From: Micromonospora rosaria
GTDB lineage: Bacteria > Actinomycetota > Actinomycetes > Mycobacteriales > Micromonosporaceae
Length of the DNA stretch: 50,577 nucleotides
NCBI RefSeq assembly: GCF_001567585.1
Contig: NZ_LRQV01000040.1
Coordinates: 1 to 50,577, forward strand
Direction of reading: 5' to 3'
The translations under genes were made by a program, and so were the position numbers. Below are positions 24,539 through 32,189 of this stretch, piece after piece. The notes beneath the pieces are model-generated. The model had not been told where the DNA came from. It saw only the letters and a program-made list of their open reading frames with translations, and made no database searches. Numbering within the stretch: position 1 is the stretch's first letter; every line of letters starts with the position of its first letter.

Positions 24539-25564
24539 TCAGCGGGGGGCGGTCGCCAGGTAGCCGTCGATCTCGGCGTGCAGACGCGCCTGGTCGGCCG
24601 GGGCGAGGAAGGCCGCCGACACCGCGTCGCGGGCCAGCCGGGCCACCCCCTCCGGACCGAGGCCGAGCAGCCGGGCCGCCACCGCGTACTCGTCGTTGAG
24701 GGTGGTGCCGAACATCGGCGGGTCGTCGGAGTTGATGGTGACCGGCACGCCGGCCTCGACCAGCCGGGGCAGCGGGTGCACGTCCAGGCCGGTCACCGCC
24801 CGGGTCCGGATGTTCGAGGTGGGACAGACCTCCAGCGGGATCCCCCGCTCGGCGAGGTACGCCATCAGCTCCGGGTCGGCGGCGGCGGAGATGCCGTGCC
24901 CGATCCGTTCGGCGCCCAGGTCGCGCAGCGCGGACCAGATCGTCTCCGGCCCGGTGGTCTCCCCGGCGTGCGGCACCGACCGGAGCCCCGCCGCCCGCGC
25001 CCGGTCGAAGTACGGCTTGAACTGGGGCCGGGGCACGCCGATCTCCGGGCCGCCGAGACCGAAGCTGACCAACCCGTCCGGCCGCTGCTCCAGCGCGATC
25101 CGCAGGGTCTCCTCGGCCGCCGGCAGCCCGGCCTCGCCGGGGATGTCGAAGCACCAGCGCATGGCGAGGCCGAAGTCGGCCTCGGCCCGCTTGCGGGCGT
25201 CCTCGATCGCCTCGCAGAACGCCGGGGCGGGGATGCCCCGGCGGACGTGGGAGTAGGGCGTGATGGTCAGCTCCACGTACCGGACCTGCTGGCGGGCCAG
25301 TTCCCGGGCCACCTCGTGGGTGAGGATCCAGACGTCCTCCGGGTCGCGGACCAGGTCGACGACGCTCAGGTAGACCTCGATGAAGTGGGCGAAGTCCCGG
25401 AAGGCGAAGTAGTCGGCGAGGGCGTCCGGGTCCGCCGGCACCGGGCTGCGCCCCTCGTGCCGGGCGGCCAGCTCGGCCACGATCCGGGGCGAGGCGGAGC
25501 CGACGTGGTGCACGTGCAGCTCCACCTTGGGCAGCGCGGCGATGAAAGTGGACAGGTCGGTCAC
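24539..25564 (-). CDS. adenosine deaminase family protein (adenosine or 6-aminodeoxyfutalosine deaminase)
   Basis: 341 residues from GTG 25564 (GAGGAG upstream). Metal ligands and catalytic residues of the family are present: H17 and H19 in ELHVHHVG, HAGE (catalytic Glu), the GHG motif and NSDDPPMFG. The N-terminal motif reads HVHHVGSASP instead of the usual HxHLDGSLxP, so the substrate pocket differs from classical Add. Either adenosine salvage or the futalosine menaquinone pathway (6-aminodeoxyfutalosine deaminase) would fit. Cytoplasmic, monocistronic, and convergent with the kinase gene. Confidence 0.85.
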   Translation of the reverse strand: MTDLSTFIAALPKVELHVHHVGSASPRIVAELAARHEGRSPVPADPDALADYFAFRDFAHFIEVYLSVVDLVRDPEDVWILTHEVARELARQQVRYVELTITPYSHVRRGIPAPAFCEAIEDARKRAEADFGLAMRWCFDIPGEAGLPAAEETLRIALEQRPDGLVSFGLGGPEIGVPRPQFKPYFDRARAAGLRSVPHAGETTGPETIWSALRDLGAERIGHGISAAADPELMAYLAERGIPLEVCPTSNIRTRAVTGLDVHPLPRLVEAGVPVTINSDDPPMFGTTLNDEYAVAARLLGLGPEGVARLARDAVSAAFLAPADQARLHAEIDGYLATAPR

Positions 25565-25780
25565 GGATTCTCCTCTGCGCGGGCGCCGACACGGGCGACG
25601 AAGCAGACACGACGGCACGGAACGGACGCATCTGCCCCGGGCGTACCGGCTCCCGCTCGGGCCGGGCACCCGGCCCGGACCGGTGGCAGGTGCGCCCCGC
25701 CAGTCTCCCAGGCCCCGACCCCCCAGGCGCTACCGGCCGGCGGGGCCGGGCTCGTGATGCGCGGACCGCCACCGCCTCAC

Positions 25781-25793
25781 TAGGCTCGGACGA
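25781..25793 (+). promoter_or_regulatory. -10 box of a leaderless transcript (aldo/keto reductase)
   Basis: TAGGCT (25781-25786) is followed by exactly 7 nt and the ATG at 25794. No Shine-Dalgarno is present. No convincing -35 box is visible. Confidence 0.5.
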
Positions 25794-26777
25794 ATGGAGA
25801 AGCGGAGCTTTGACCGACTCGGCCGGTCCGTCGGGGTCGTCGGACTCGGCGCCTGGCAACTCGGCGCCGACTGGGGCGAGGTGAGCGACCCGACGGCGCT
25901 GGCGCTGCTGCACGCCGCCGTCGACGCCGGGGTGACCTTCCTCGACACCGCCGACGTCTACGGCGACGGGCGCAGCGAGCGCCTGATCGGCCGGTTCCTG
26001 CGGGAGCGTGGCGACGCCGGCCTGACGGTGGCCACCAAGATGGGGCGGCGGGTGCCGCAGACCCCCGAGGCGTACACCCTGGAGAACTTCCGCGCCTGGA
26101 CCGACCGGTCCCGGGCCAACCTGGGCGTGGAGACCCTCGACCTGGTCCAGTTGCACTGCCCGCCCACCCCGGTCTTCGCCGACGACGCGGTCTTCGACGC
26201 GCTGGACACCCTGGTCGCCGAGAAGCGCGTCGCCGGGTACGGGGTCAGCGTCGAGACCTGCGAACAGGCGCTCACCGCCATCGCCCGCCCCGGCGTGGCC
26301 AGCGTGCAGATCATCCTCAACGCGGTCCGGCTCAAGCCCCTCGACCGCGTCCTGCCGGCCGCCGCGGCGGCCGGGGTGGGCATCATCGCCCGGGTACCGC
26401 TCGCCAGTGGACTCCTCTCCGGCCGGTACGACGAGCACACCACCTTCCCCGCCGACGACCACCGCACCTACAACCGGCACGGCGAGGCGTTCGACGTCGG
26501 GGAGACGTTCTCCGGTGTCGACTACGACCTCGGGCTGGCCGCCGTGCGCCGGCTGGCCCCGCTGCGTGGTCCTGATCGGACACTGGCCCAGTTCGCGCTG
26601 CGCTGGATCGTCGACCAGCCGGGCGTCACCGTCGTCATCCCCGGCGCGCGCGACGCCGAGCAGGCGCGGCTCAACGCCGCCACCGCGGACCAGCCGCCGC
26701 TCACCGCAACGGAACTGGCCGCGGTCCGCGACACCTACGACGAGCTGATCCGGCCGCAGGTGCACCACCGGTGGTGA
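25794..26777 (+). CDS. aldo/keto reductase
   Basis: 327 residues with the complete AKR tetrad: Asp/Tyr in FLDTADVYGDGRSERLIG, Lys in VATKMGRR, His in LVQLHCPP. The cofactor-binding end shows VTVVIPGARDAEQARLN. It is of the same broad type as the AKR at 15185 but clearly divergent from it, closer to YghZ/general-stress-like reductases. The substrate is unknown. The ATG lies 7 nt behind a -10 box, indicating leaderless translation. A small membrane protein gene follows 89 bp downstream. Confidence 0.92.
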   Translation: MEKRSFDRLGRSVGVVGLGAWQLGADWGEVSDPTALALLHAAVDAGVTFLDTADVYGDGRSERLIGRFLRERGDAGLTVATKMGRRVPQTPEAYTLENFRAWTDRSRANLGVETLDLVQLHCPPTPVFADDAVFDALDTLVAEKRVAGYGVSVETCEQALTAIARPGVASVQIILNAVRLKPLDRVLPAAAAAGVGIIARVPLASGLLSGRYDEHTTFPADDHRTYNRHGEAFDVGETFSGVDYDLGLAAVRRLAPLRGPDRTLAQFALRWIVDQPGVTVVIPGARDAEQARLNAATADQPPLTATELAAVRDTYDELIRPQVHHRW

Positions 26778-26866
26778 CCGGTGGCGGCGTGGCGCCCGTC
26801 GCCGGCACCGGGCCGGGGCAGGCTGGCGCAGGTGACGCGGACGGCGTCGGGGTGAAGGAGGAGACG

Positions 26867-27064
26867 GTGAAAGGTTGGCTCGCGCTCACGCTCGGCCTGC
26901 TCGCGGTGGTCGTCGGCGCGCTCTGGACGGTGCAGGGCCTCGGCTACGTCAGCGGCAGCCTGATGACCGACCAACGGATCTGGGCGGTGGTCGGCCCGGT
27001 CCTCGTCGTGGCCGGGCTCGCGACGCTCTGGTGGGGACTGCGCTCCCGACGCCACCGCGCCTGA
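26867..27064 (+). CDS. small two-span membrane protein
   Basis: 65 residues from GTG 26867, chosen for the strong AGGAGG Shine-Dalgarno 5 nt upstream; the open frame from 26771 adds a Gly/Ala-rich stretch of no clear function. Two membrane spans are visible (about 4-23 and 37-56) with a short loop containing MTDQRIW and a basic C-terminus WWGLRSRRHRA. No known domain. It probably belongs to the conserved small inner-membrane proteins of actinomycetes. It is convergent with cspA, separated by a terminator. Confidence 0.65.
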   Translation: MKGWLALTLGLLAVVVGALWTVQGLGYVSGSLMTDQRIWAVVGPVLVVAGLATLWWGLRSRRHRA

Positions 27065-27166
27065 CGCCGGACGGCCCGGGGTCGCCGCGCGGGTCGGGTC
27101 CGGTCCCGACCCGCGCCGCCCCGGGCGGCCGGGGGCGAGGACGGCGGCCGGGGGCGAGGATGCGGA

Positions 27167-27197
27167 AAGCCCCGCATCCCTTCGGGACGCGGGGCTT
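27167..27197 (-). terminator. hairpin terminator downstream of cspA
   Basis: A 14-bp stem with one mismatch (27167-27180 with 27184-27197) is capped by a UUC-type loop. It lies 60 nt beyond the cspA stop and between convergent genes. AA and TT flanks give a short U-run for either direction. Confidence 0.75.
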
Positions 27198-27256
27198 CAA
27201 CGTGAGCCAGCCGGCCGGCTCACGCCGACGGCCGGCGACTGCCGGCCCAGTGGTGC

Positions 27257-27460
27257 TCAGATGGGGCGAACCTGCTCAGCCTGCGGGCCCTTCTGGCCCT
27301 GGGCGATCTCGAACTCCACCCGCTGGTTCTCCTCCAGCGTGCGGTAGCCGCTGGTCTGGATCGCCGAGAAGTGGACGAACACGTCAGCACCCCCGCCGTC
27401 GACGGTGATGAAGCCGAAGCCCTTGTCTGCGTTGAACCACTTCACGGTTCCCTGCGCCAT
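27257..27460 (-). CDS. cspA: cold-shock domain protein
   Basis: 67 residues, the standard length. RNP1 KGFGFI and RNP2 VFVHFSAI are intact; the start [18 protein letters not shown] is typical of actinobacterial CspA. It binds single-stranded RNA/DNA and acts as an RNA chaperone. The Shine-Dalgarno AGAAGGAGAT is one of the strongest in the window and lies 5 nt before the ATG. A long structured 5' leader (next entry) suggests post-transcriptional control as in E. coli cspA. The family has several paralogues per actinomycete genome, so the symbol is generic. Confidence 0.95.
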   Translation of the reverse strand: MAQGTVKWFNADKGFGFITVDGGGADVFVHFSAIQTSGYRTLEENQRVEFEIAQGQKGPQAEQVRPI

Positions 27461-27640
27461 GTGTATCTCCTTCTAAAACTGGCGGCCGAGCACGCCGTGC
27501 GGCCGATTGGCCGTTTTCGAGCAGCGGCGCCTGAGGCGGCCCCCTGTGCAAGGAGACTTCTCTCAACCCACGCTGTCTCGCAACAGCGTGGAAAGCAAAC
27601 CACGTACGCAAAAACTCTGCACAGCCTACCCGATGAAATT
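27461..27640 (-). promoter_or_regulatory. structured cspA 5' leader with exact anti-Shine-Dalgarno
   Basis: Reading the minus strand toward the ATG: a -10-like TAGGCT (+ strand about 27623-27628), then a perfect 9-bp hairpin with 6-nt loop (27568-27576 with 27583-27591). Next is TCTCCTT (27556-27550), the exact complement of the AAGGAGA in the ribosome-binding site (27472-27466), 77 nt apart. The region is markedly AT-richer than its surroundings. It could switch between two folds that mask or free the start. Confidence 0.55.
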
Positions 27641-27701
27641 CTCCGACATGTGACCTGACCGATGCCTCAATTCTCCGCACCGACCCGGCCACGCCACCGA
27701 A

Positions 27702-27737
27702 AAGACCCCCTCCGCCGCAGGTCAGGGAGGGGGTCTT
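27702..27737 (-). terminator. rho-independent terminator of the holin-X/DUF3618/DUF4235 operon
   Basis: Perfect 12-bp stem (27702-27713 with 27726-27737) and 12-nt loop. On the minus strand the stem is followed by TTTT. It ends 13 nt after the stop of the DUF4235 gene. Confidence 0.9.
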
Positions 27738-27750
27738 CGACGATGCCGGG

Positions 27751-28023
27751 TCAGTCCGGCCAGCGCCCGGTCAGCCGGCGTACACCCACCGCGCCGCCCC
27801 GGTCCACGGCCGCGCGGACCACCGAGAAGATCGCGCCCTGCAACGCCGCGGCGGCCAGCACCTCGCCCCAGCCACGGTCCTCGTCGGTGGCGCTCGGGGC
27901 CTCACCGTCACCGGCGGTCAGCTTCCACACCTGGCGGAAAACGACGCCGGCCACCGCACCCGCGGCGAACCCCAGCAACACCCCGACGGGCCGGTAGACG
28001 GCCTTGTTGATGCCCTTGCTCAC
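27751..28023 (-). CDS. DUF4235 small membrane protein
   Basis: 90 residues from GTG 28023 (GGGGGAGG upstream), overlapping the stop of the DUF3618 gene by 4 nt. The DUF4235 pattern is clear: a hydrophobic helix PVGVLLGFAAGAVAGVVFRQVWKL, a polar loop with PSATDEDRGWGEVLAAAALQGAIF, and the C-terminal AVDRGGAVGVRRLTGRWP. The function of the family is unknown. It regularly accompanies DUF3618 and holin-X proteins in actinomycetes, suggesting a joint role at the envelope. It is the last gene of the three-gene operon. Confidence 0.85.
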   Translation of the reverse strand: MSKGINKAVYRPVGVLLGFAAGAVAGVVFRQVWKLTAGDGEAPSATDEDRGWGEVLAAAALQGAIFSVVRAAVDRGGAVGVRRLTGRWPD

Positions 28024-28361
28024 CGACGCCTCCCCCGGACGATCAACAGCACGACAACGGCCGCCACCGTACCGGCGGCCATCGCCGCCCACGGCAGCGG
28101 GTTGCGGCGGACCTGAGCGCCCGTCTCGTACGCCCGGCCGCGCGCCACCCCGGCGGTGTGCGCCGCCTGCCCGCGTACCCGGGCCACGGTCTGCGCGGCC
28201 TGCTCGCGCATCCGCTCCTTCGCCTGGTCGGCGGACTCCTTCAGGCGGGCCTTGACGTCGGCCTTGGCCGCCAGCGCCTCCACCGTCTCGCCGAGTTCCA
28301 TCCGGGTCCGCCGGATCTCCGCGCGCAGCGCCTCGGTGTTCCCGGTGCCGTTGCCCGTCAT
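28020..28361 (-). CDS. DUF3618 membrane-anchored protein
   Basis: 113 residues. The N-terminal DUF3618 motif ALRAEIRRTRMELGETVEAL is followed by a long amphipathic, charged helix (about 35-75: ADVKARLKESADQAKERMREQ), and one C-terminal membrane span (about 90-108) ends in RGRRR. The topology is a cytoplasmic coiled rod tethered to the membrane. ATG 28361 overlaps the holin-X stop (ATGA), and its own stop overlaps the DUF4235 start. Function is unknown; operon position implies a complex with its neighbours. Confidence 0.85.
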   Translation of the reverse strand: MTGNGTGNTEALRAEIRRTRMELGETVEALAAKADVKARLKESADQAKERMREQAAQTVARVRGQAAHTAGVARGRAYETGAQVRRNPLPWAAMAAGTVAAVVVLLIVRGRRR

Positions 28362-28792
28362 GGCCGACCCCTGTCCTTCACCGCCGCGGTGATCGTGTCC
28401 ACGTCCGCCTGGACGCTGCGCACCGCCGCCGCCGGCACCGGCGGGACGGCCTGCTTGACCTGCTTCCTGCCGGCCAGCGCGAGGATGCCGGCCACCGCGA
28501 AGAGCAGCACCGCCACGATCAGCGCGGCCAGCCACGCGGCGATCCAGGTCGCCAGCAGGAGCACCACGGCGGCGATCAGTACGCCCAGCCCGTACAGGGC
28601 CAGCGCTCCGCCCCCGCCGAAAAGGCCCACCCCGATGCCGGCATGCTTGCCCTTCTCCGTCAACTCCGCCCGTGCCAGCGCCAACTCGTCCCGGATCAGT
28701 CGGGACACCTGCTCGGTCCCCCGCTGCACCAGTTCCGCGGTGGACGGCTCACCCCCGGCCCGGGACGTGCGGGAAGTCGCCACGTCAGCCAT
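28358..28792 (-). CDS. phage-holin-like (holin superfamily III / holin-X) membrane protein
   Basis: 144 residues. The amphipathic segment ELVQRGTEQVSRLIRDELALARAEL is the hallmark of the actinobacterial holin-X group, followed by two close membrane spans (about 56-80 and 84-106) and a polar C-terminus. Despite the name these are chromosomal envelope proteins with no lysis cassette; none is present here. ATG has AAAGGAGG upstream. It is first in an operon of three overlapping genes closed by a clean terminator. The exact function is unknown. Confidence 0.85.
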   Translation of the reverse strand: MADVATSRTSRAGGEPSTAELVQRGTEQVSRLIRDELALARAELTEKGKHAGIGVGLFGGGGALALYGLGVLIAAVVLLLATWIAAWLAALIVAVLLFAVAGILALAGRKQVKQAVPPVPAAAVRSVQADVDTITAAVKDRGRP

Positions 28793-29061
28793 GCTGCCCT
28801 CCTTTCGTCATCACCGCGCTGTATGCCCGGAGCAGCCACCCGTCAATCCTGCGTACCGGTCCGGGCCACCGGCAGCCACCGGAACCGGCCGGTGCGTCGG
28901 TCGGTAGGGCAGCAGGTCCCCACCAACGGCCCGGTCAAACCCGGTACGGGGCGCAGACCGCCCGGCAGGTGCAACGCCGGCACGCCCGGGGAGGTCACGA
29001 CCCGGCGGTACCAGCGGTCTCAGGGCGGGCCCCGACCCGCGCCACCAGGCAGCCGGGGGGA
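28793..29061. other. 269-bp upstream region of the holin-X operon
   Basis: No ORF is supported here. It must contain the promoter for the minus-strand operon; a plausible minus-strand -10 (CATACA near 28822) is weak. It also receives the end of the MscS gene, with no clear terminator. Confidence 0.35.
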
Positions 29062-30330
29062 TCAGGGGCGGGTCTCGACGCGGCCGTTCGGGACGTCGCC
29101 GGGGCGCTGCGGCGGGCCGGCGGCGAGCGGCGCGGCGGCGGGCTCGGCGTCCTCGGCCGGGCCGACGAACGCCTCGCTGCGGGCCTCGCCGTCGTCGCTG
29201 CCGCCGAAGAGCCGGGCGTCGTCCGGCGGGTTGCCCTCGGTGGGGCGGGGGGCCGGGCGACGGCGGGGCGCGACGCTCTGCCAGGGCAGCGCGCCGGACT
29301 CGTCGCCCACCTCGGTACGCATCCGGGGCAGGGCGGTGGGACGGTGGTCGCGGACCCAGGCGACCAGGTGCTCGCGGACCAGGCAGCGCAGGTCCCAGAG
29401 GCTGCCGGAGTCCGCCGCGCTGACCAGTGCCCGGATCTGGATGGCGCCCCCGGTGGCGTCGACCACCTGCAGGACGCAGACCCGCCCGTCCCACAGGTCG
29501 CTGCCCTCCACCACCCGGCGCAGTTCCTCCCGCATGGCCTGCACCGGCACCGACCAGTCGACGTCGAACATGGCGGTGCCGAGCACCGCCGCCTCGGTGC
29601 GGGTCCAGTTCTGGAAGGGGGTGCTGGTGAAGTAGGAGGTGGGCAGGACCAGCCGGCGGTCGTCCCAGATCTGCACCACCACGTAGCTGAGGGTCAGCTC
29701 CTCGATCCGGCCCCACTCCCCCTCCACGACCACCACGTCGTCGAGGCGGACCGCGTCGCTGAAGGCGAGCTGGAGACCGGCGAAGACGTTGCCGAGCAGG
29801 CTCTGCGCGGCCAGGGCGGCGACCACACCGGCGACACCGGCGGAGGTCAGCACACCGGCGCCGACCCCCCGCACGGCGGGGAAGGTCATCAGCATCACGC
29901 CGACGGTGAGGATCACGATCACCGCGATGGTGAGCCGGCGCAGCATCACCACCTGGGTCCGTACCCGCCGGGCGTGCCGGTTGTTCGGCACGTCCACCCG
30001 GAACCGGGCCAGGGCGGTGTCCTCCACCACCACCAGCAGGGAGGCGACCAGCCAGGCGGTGCTGGCGATCACGCAGAGCACCAGCAGGTGCAGCACCACC
30101 TGCCGCCACCCGGTGCCCACCGCGTACCCGGTGCTGAACCGGACGGCGAACTGCACGGCGAGCACGACCGCGGCCACCTGGAAGGACCGGTGCGCGTGCT
30201 CGGTCAGCTCGATCAGCAGCCGGGACCGCCGGCCGAACCGCCGCATCAGCCGGTGTACCACCTCGACCAGCACCAACGCGGCCGTCGCCGCGCCGAGCGC
30301 GACGACGACCGTCGTGAGGTAGTTCTGCAC
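29062..30330 (-). CDS. mechanosensitive ion channel of the MscS family
   Basis: 422 residues from GTG 30330 (GGAGAGG upstream). About four membrane spans are present; the pore helix and beta domain read AALAAQSLLGNVFAGLQLAFSD, then VVVEGEWGRIEELTL and RRLVLPTSYFTSTPFQNWTR, the MscS core. The C-terminal 90 residues are Pro/Ala-rich, polar and probably disordered. Such channels release solutes at hypo-osmotic shock. The gene is followed on the same strand by the envelope-protein operon and preceded by DUF1206, so this stretch is a group of membrane-stress genes. Confidence 0.92.
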   Translation of the reverse strand: MQNYLTTVVVALGAATAALVLVEVVHRLMRRFGRRSRLLIELTEHAHRSFQVAAVVLAVQFAVRFSTGYAVGTGWRQVVLHLLVLCVIASTAWLVASLLVVVEDTALARFRVDVPNNRHARRVRTQVVMLRRLTIAVIVILTVGVMLMTFPAVRGVGAGVLTSAGVAGVVAALAAQSLLGNVFAGLQLAFSDAVRLDDVVVVEGEWGRIEELTLSYVVVQIWDDRRLVLPTSYFTSTPFQNWTRTEAAVLGTAMFDVDWSVPVQAMREELRRVVEGSDLWDGRVCVLQVVDATGGAIQIRALVSAADSGSLWDLRCLVREHLVAWVRDHRPTALPRMRTEVGDESGALPWQSVAPRRRPAPRPTEGNPPDDARLFGGSDDGEARSEAFVGPAEDAEPAAAPLAAGPPQRPGDVPNGRVETRP

Positions 30331-30429
30331 CAGTTCCTCTCCCTCCGACCTGGGCGGCCATGTCAGCACGAAGGCCCAATGGTGCCCGGTGCCCCCGGAA
30401 TCGACCAGATCAGATCAGACCAGTGCGGA

Positions 30430-31254
30430 TCAGACCTTGCGGTACCGGGACTGGAGGAAGCAGTAGACGCCGAAGGCGGCGATGCCCAGGGCGACGAGGC
30501 CGAGCAGAATGGTGCCGAAGGGCTGGTCCCGCAGGGTCCGCAGGGCGGCGTCCAGGCCCCGGGCCTTCTCGGGGTCGTAGGTGACGGCGGCCACCACGAC
30601 CAGCGCACCGGCGACGGCGAAGGCGGAGCCACGGGCGGCGTACCCGGCCATGCCGAGCTTCCGGGCGAGCTCGCGCGTCTTGGCGCTCATCTCACCGGTC
30701 TTGAGGTTCTTCTCGAACTTCTTCTTGATGCCGTAGATCGCCTGGCCGATGCCGATGCCGGCGACCACCAGGCCGACGAACCCGACCAGCCAGCGGCCAC
30801 CGGTGGACTCCATCAGCCTGGCGGTGATGTCCTCCTGCTGGTCGGCGCTGTTGGAGGAGGAGGCGCTGGAGACGACCCGGTAGGCGGTGAAGGCGAACCA
30901 GCCGTAGACCAGGGTCCGGGCGGCCGAGAGCACCCGCTCGACGGTACGGCGGTTGCCCTGCTCGCTGATGTGGCCGACGGCGGCCTGGGTGGCCTGCCAC
31001 AGGGCCATGGCGACCATGCCGACCCCGATGGCGATGACGATGAACTTGCCCATGGGCTGGGCGGCGAGGGTGCGCAGGGCACCCGACTGGTCACCGTCGT
31101 CCGGCGAGCTGCCGAAGGCGATCTGGAGGGCCAGCCAGGCGAACAGCAGGTGTACGACCCCGTAGCCGATGAATCCGGCCCGGGCGAGGAGTTCGAGCCA
31201 CCGGCTGTTCGCCGTACGGGAGGCGGTGGCTTCGGCGTTCCGGGTGAGAGACAT
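30430..31254 (-). CDS. DUF1206 domain membrane protein
   Basis: 274 residues composed of three DUF1206 repeats, each a pair of membrane spans beginning with an ARxGFxGYG-like motif: LLARAGFIGYGVVHL (about 23), near 105 (SAARTLVYGWFAF, degenerate) and LGMAGYAARGSAFAV (about 200). Six spans are expected. The linker KKKFEKNLKTGEMSAKTREL is strongly basic. The family is widespread in actinobacteria and its function is unknown. ATG 31254 is the evident start. The 3' flank holds a short direct repeat GGTCTGATC overlapping the stop. Confidence 0.9.
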   Translation of the reverse strand: MSLTRNAEATASRTANSRWLELLARAGFIGYGVVHLLFAWLALQIAFGSSPDDGDQSGALRTLAAQPMGKFIVIAIGVGMVAMALWQATQAAVGHISEQGNRRTVERVLSAARTLVYGWFAFTAYRVVSSASSSNSADQQEDITARLMESTGGRWLVGFVGLVVAGIGIGQAIYGIKKKFEKNLKTGEMSAKTRELARKLGMAGYAARGSAFAVAGALVVVAAVTYDPEKARGLDAALRTLRDQPFGTILLGLVALGIAAFGVYCFLQSRYRKV

Positions 31255-31319
31255 GGCGCCTCAATCTCCGGATGCGAAGATTCCCAAACGTCGGTCCCCG
31301 CGGTGACAGGGGGCGGGCG

Positions 31320-31685
31320 TCAGCCCTCCGGATTGCGCGACACGCGGATCTTGACCTGCTCGTCGGTGACGCTGTCCAGGGTGACGGCGAAGCCGGCGAT
31401 CTCGGTCGCCTGCTGGCCGATGGTGAGCGACAGCCGCTCCCCGGCGATCTCCACGGTCGCCTGGTCGCCCTCGGCGCCGACCAACCGGGTCTCGATGCCG
31501 AGGATGGTGGCGTTCGCCTCGACGCCCCGGTCGAAGGTGACCGTGCACTGGTCCAGCCCACAGTCGGTGGACGCGCCCTCCGAGCTGCATCCGGTGAGCA
31601 GGGCGACGCCGAGTGCCAGGCCGGCCAGCAGGCCGGCGGCCCGGCGGATGGGGGTGCGGGGGAAGGTACCGGGTCGCTTCGTCAC
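31320..31685 (-). CDS. hypothetical lipoprotein
   Basis: 121 residues from GTG 31685. A lipoprotein signal peptide is evident: basic start KRPGTFPRTPIRR, hydrophobic 16-32, lipobox LLTGC with Cys near 33. The mature part is small and beta-rich (CTVTFDRGVEANATILGIE, VEIAGERLSLTIG) with two further Cys that may form a disulfide. No known domain. The -10 box TACCCT (31698-31693) lies 7 nt before the GTG with TGTCCA 17 nt further up, so the message is probably leaderless. It is divergent from the GNAT gene. Confidence 0.8.
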   Translation of the reverse strand: MTKRPGTFPRTPIRRAAGLLAGLALGVALLTGCSSEGASTDCGLDQCTVTFDRGVEANATILGIETRLVGAEGDQATVEIAGERLSLTIGQQATEIAGFAVTLDSVTDEQVKIRVSRNPEG

Positions 31686-31692
31686 GCCGCCC

Positions 31693-31721
31693 AGGGTACG
31701 AGACGCCGGCGAGCCTGGACA
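31693..31721 (-). promoter_or_regulatory. leaderless promoter of the lipoprotein gene
   Basis: Minus strand: TGTCCA (31721-31716), 17-nt spacer, TACCCT (31698-31693), 7 nt, GTG 31685. The -35 is weak (3 of 6), while the -10 and its distance to the start match the other leaderless cases in this window. Confidence 0.45.
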
Positions 31722-31810
31722 GGCTTCGTGATCATCTTCCGGTCGGCGCGGTCGGATGGATCCCCGCCGAACCGGGCCCGTCGGCACCACGACCGGGCCA
31801 CAATGACCAG

Positions 31811-32095
31811 GTGGGTTACCTGGTCACCGACGAACCGGCCCGCCGCCGCTTCGAGATCCTGGTCGACGACGCGCTGGCCGGGTTCACCACGTACGAGCCG
31901 CGCGGCGAGGTGCTGGTGTTCACCCACACCGAGGTCGATCCACGGTTCCAGGACCAGGGCGTCGGCTCCGCGTTGATCCGCGCCACCCTCGACCAGATCC
32001 GGGACCGGGGCGGCCGGATCGTCGTCCACTGCCCCTTCGTGGCCGCCTTCGTCGACCGCCACCCCGAGTACCGCCCGCTCACCACCACCCCGTGA
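31811..32095 (+). CDS. small GNAT-like N-acetyltransferase (YjdJ type)
   Basis: 94 residues from GTG 31811. The compact GNAT_acetyltr_2 fold is recognisable: FTHTEVDPRFQDQGVGSALI (acetyl-CoA loop QDQGVGSA), then GGRIVVHCPFVAAFVDRHPEY at the C-terminus with the conserved Cys-Pro. These short proteins lack the N-terminal half of normal GNAT enzymes, and their substrate is unknown. A -10-like CACAAT lies 6 nt before the start. It shares a divergent promoter region with the lipoprotein gene. Confidence 0.88.
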   Translation: MGYLVTDEPARRRFEILVDDALAGFTTYEPRGEVLVFTHTEVDPRFQDQGVGSALIRATLDQIRDRGGRIVVHCPFVAAFVDRHPEYRPLTTTP

Positions 32096-32189
32096 CCCCC
32101 GCCCCGTCATGGTCACCGGATCAGGTGGGGGCCGGGGACGGGGTGGTCAGGGTCGGGCCTGAGCCCGCTGAGCCCGCGCGGCGAGGGGC

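Noticed and set aside
28358..28792. Prophage lysis gene (holin)
   Set aside because: No endolysin, capsid or other phage genes nearby; the protein belongs to the chromosomal holin-X envelope group.
28672..31731. 1019-codon plus-strand frame across the MscS and DUF1206 genes
   Set aside because: It crosses several intergenic regions and terminator sequences and has no recognisable domain; it is an antisense shadow.
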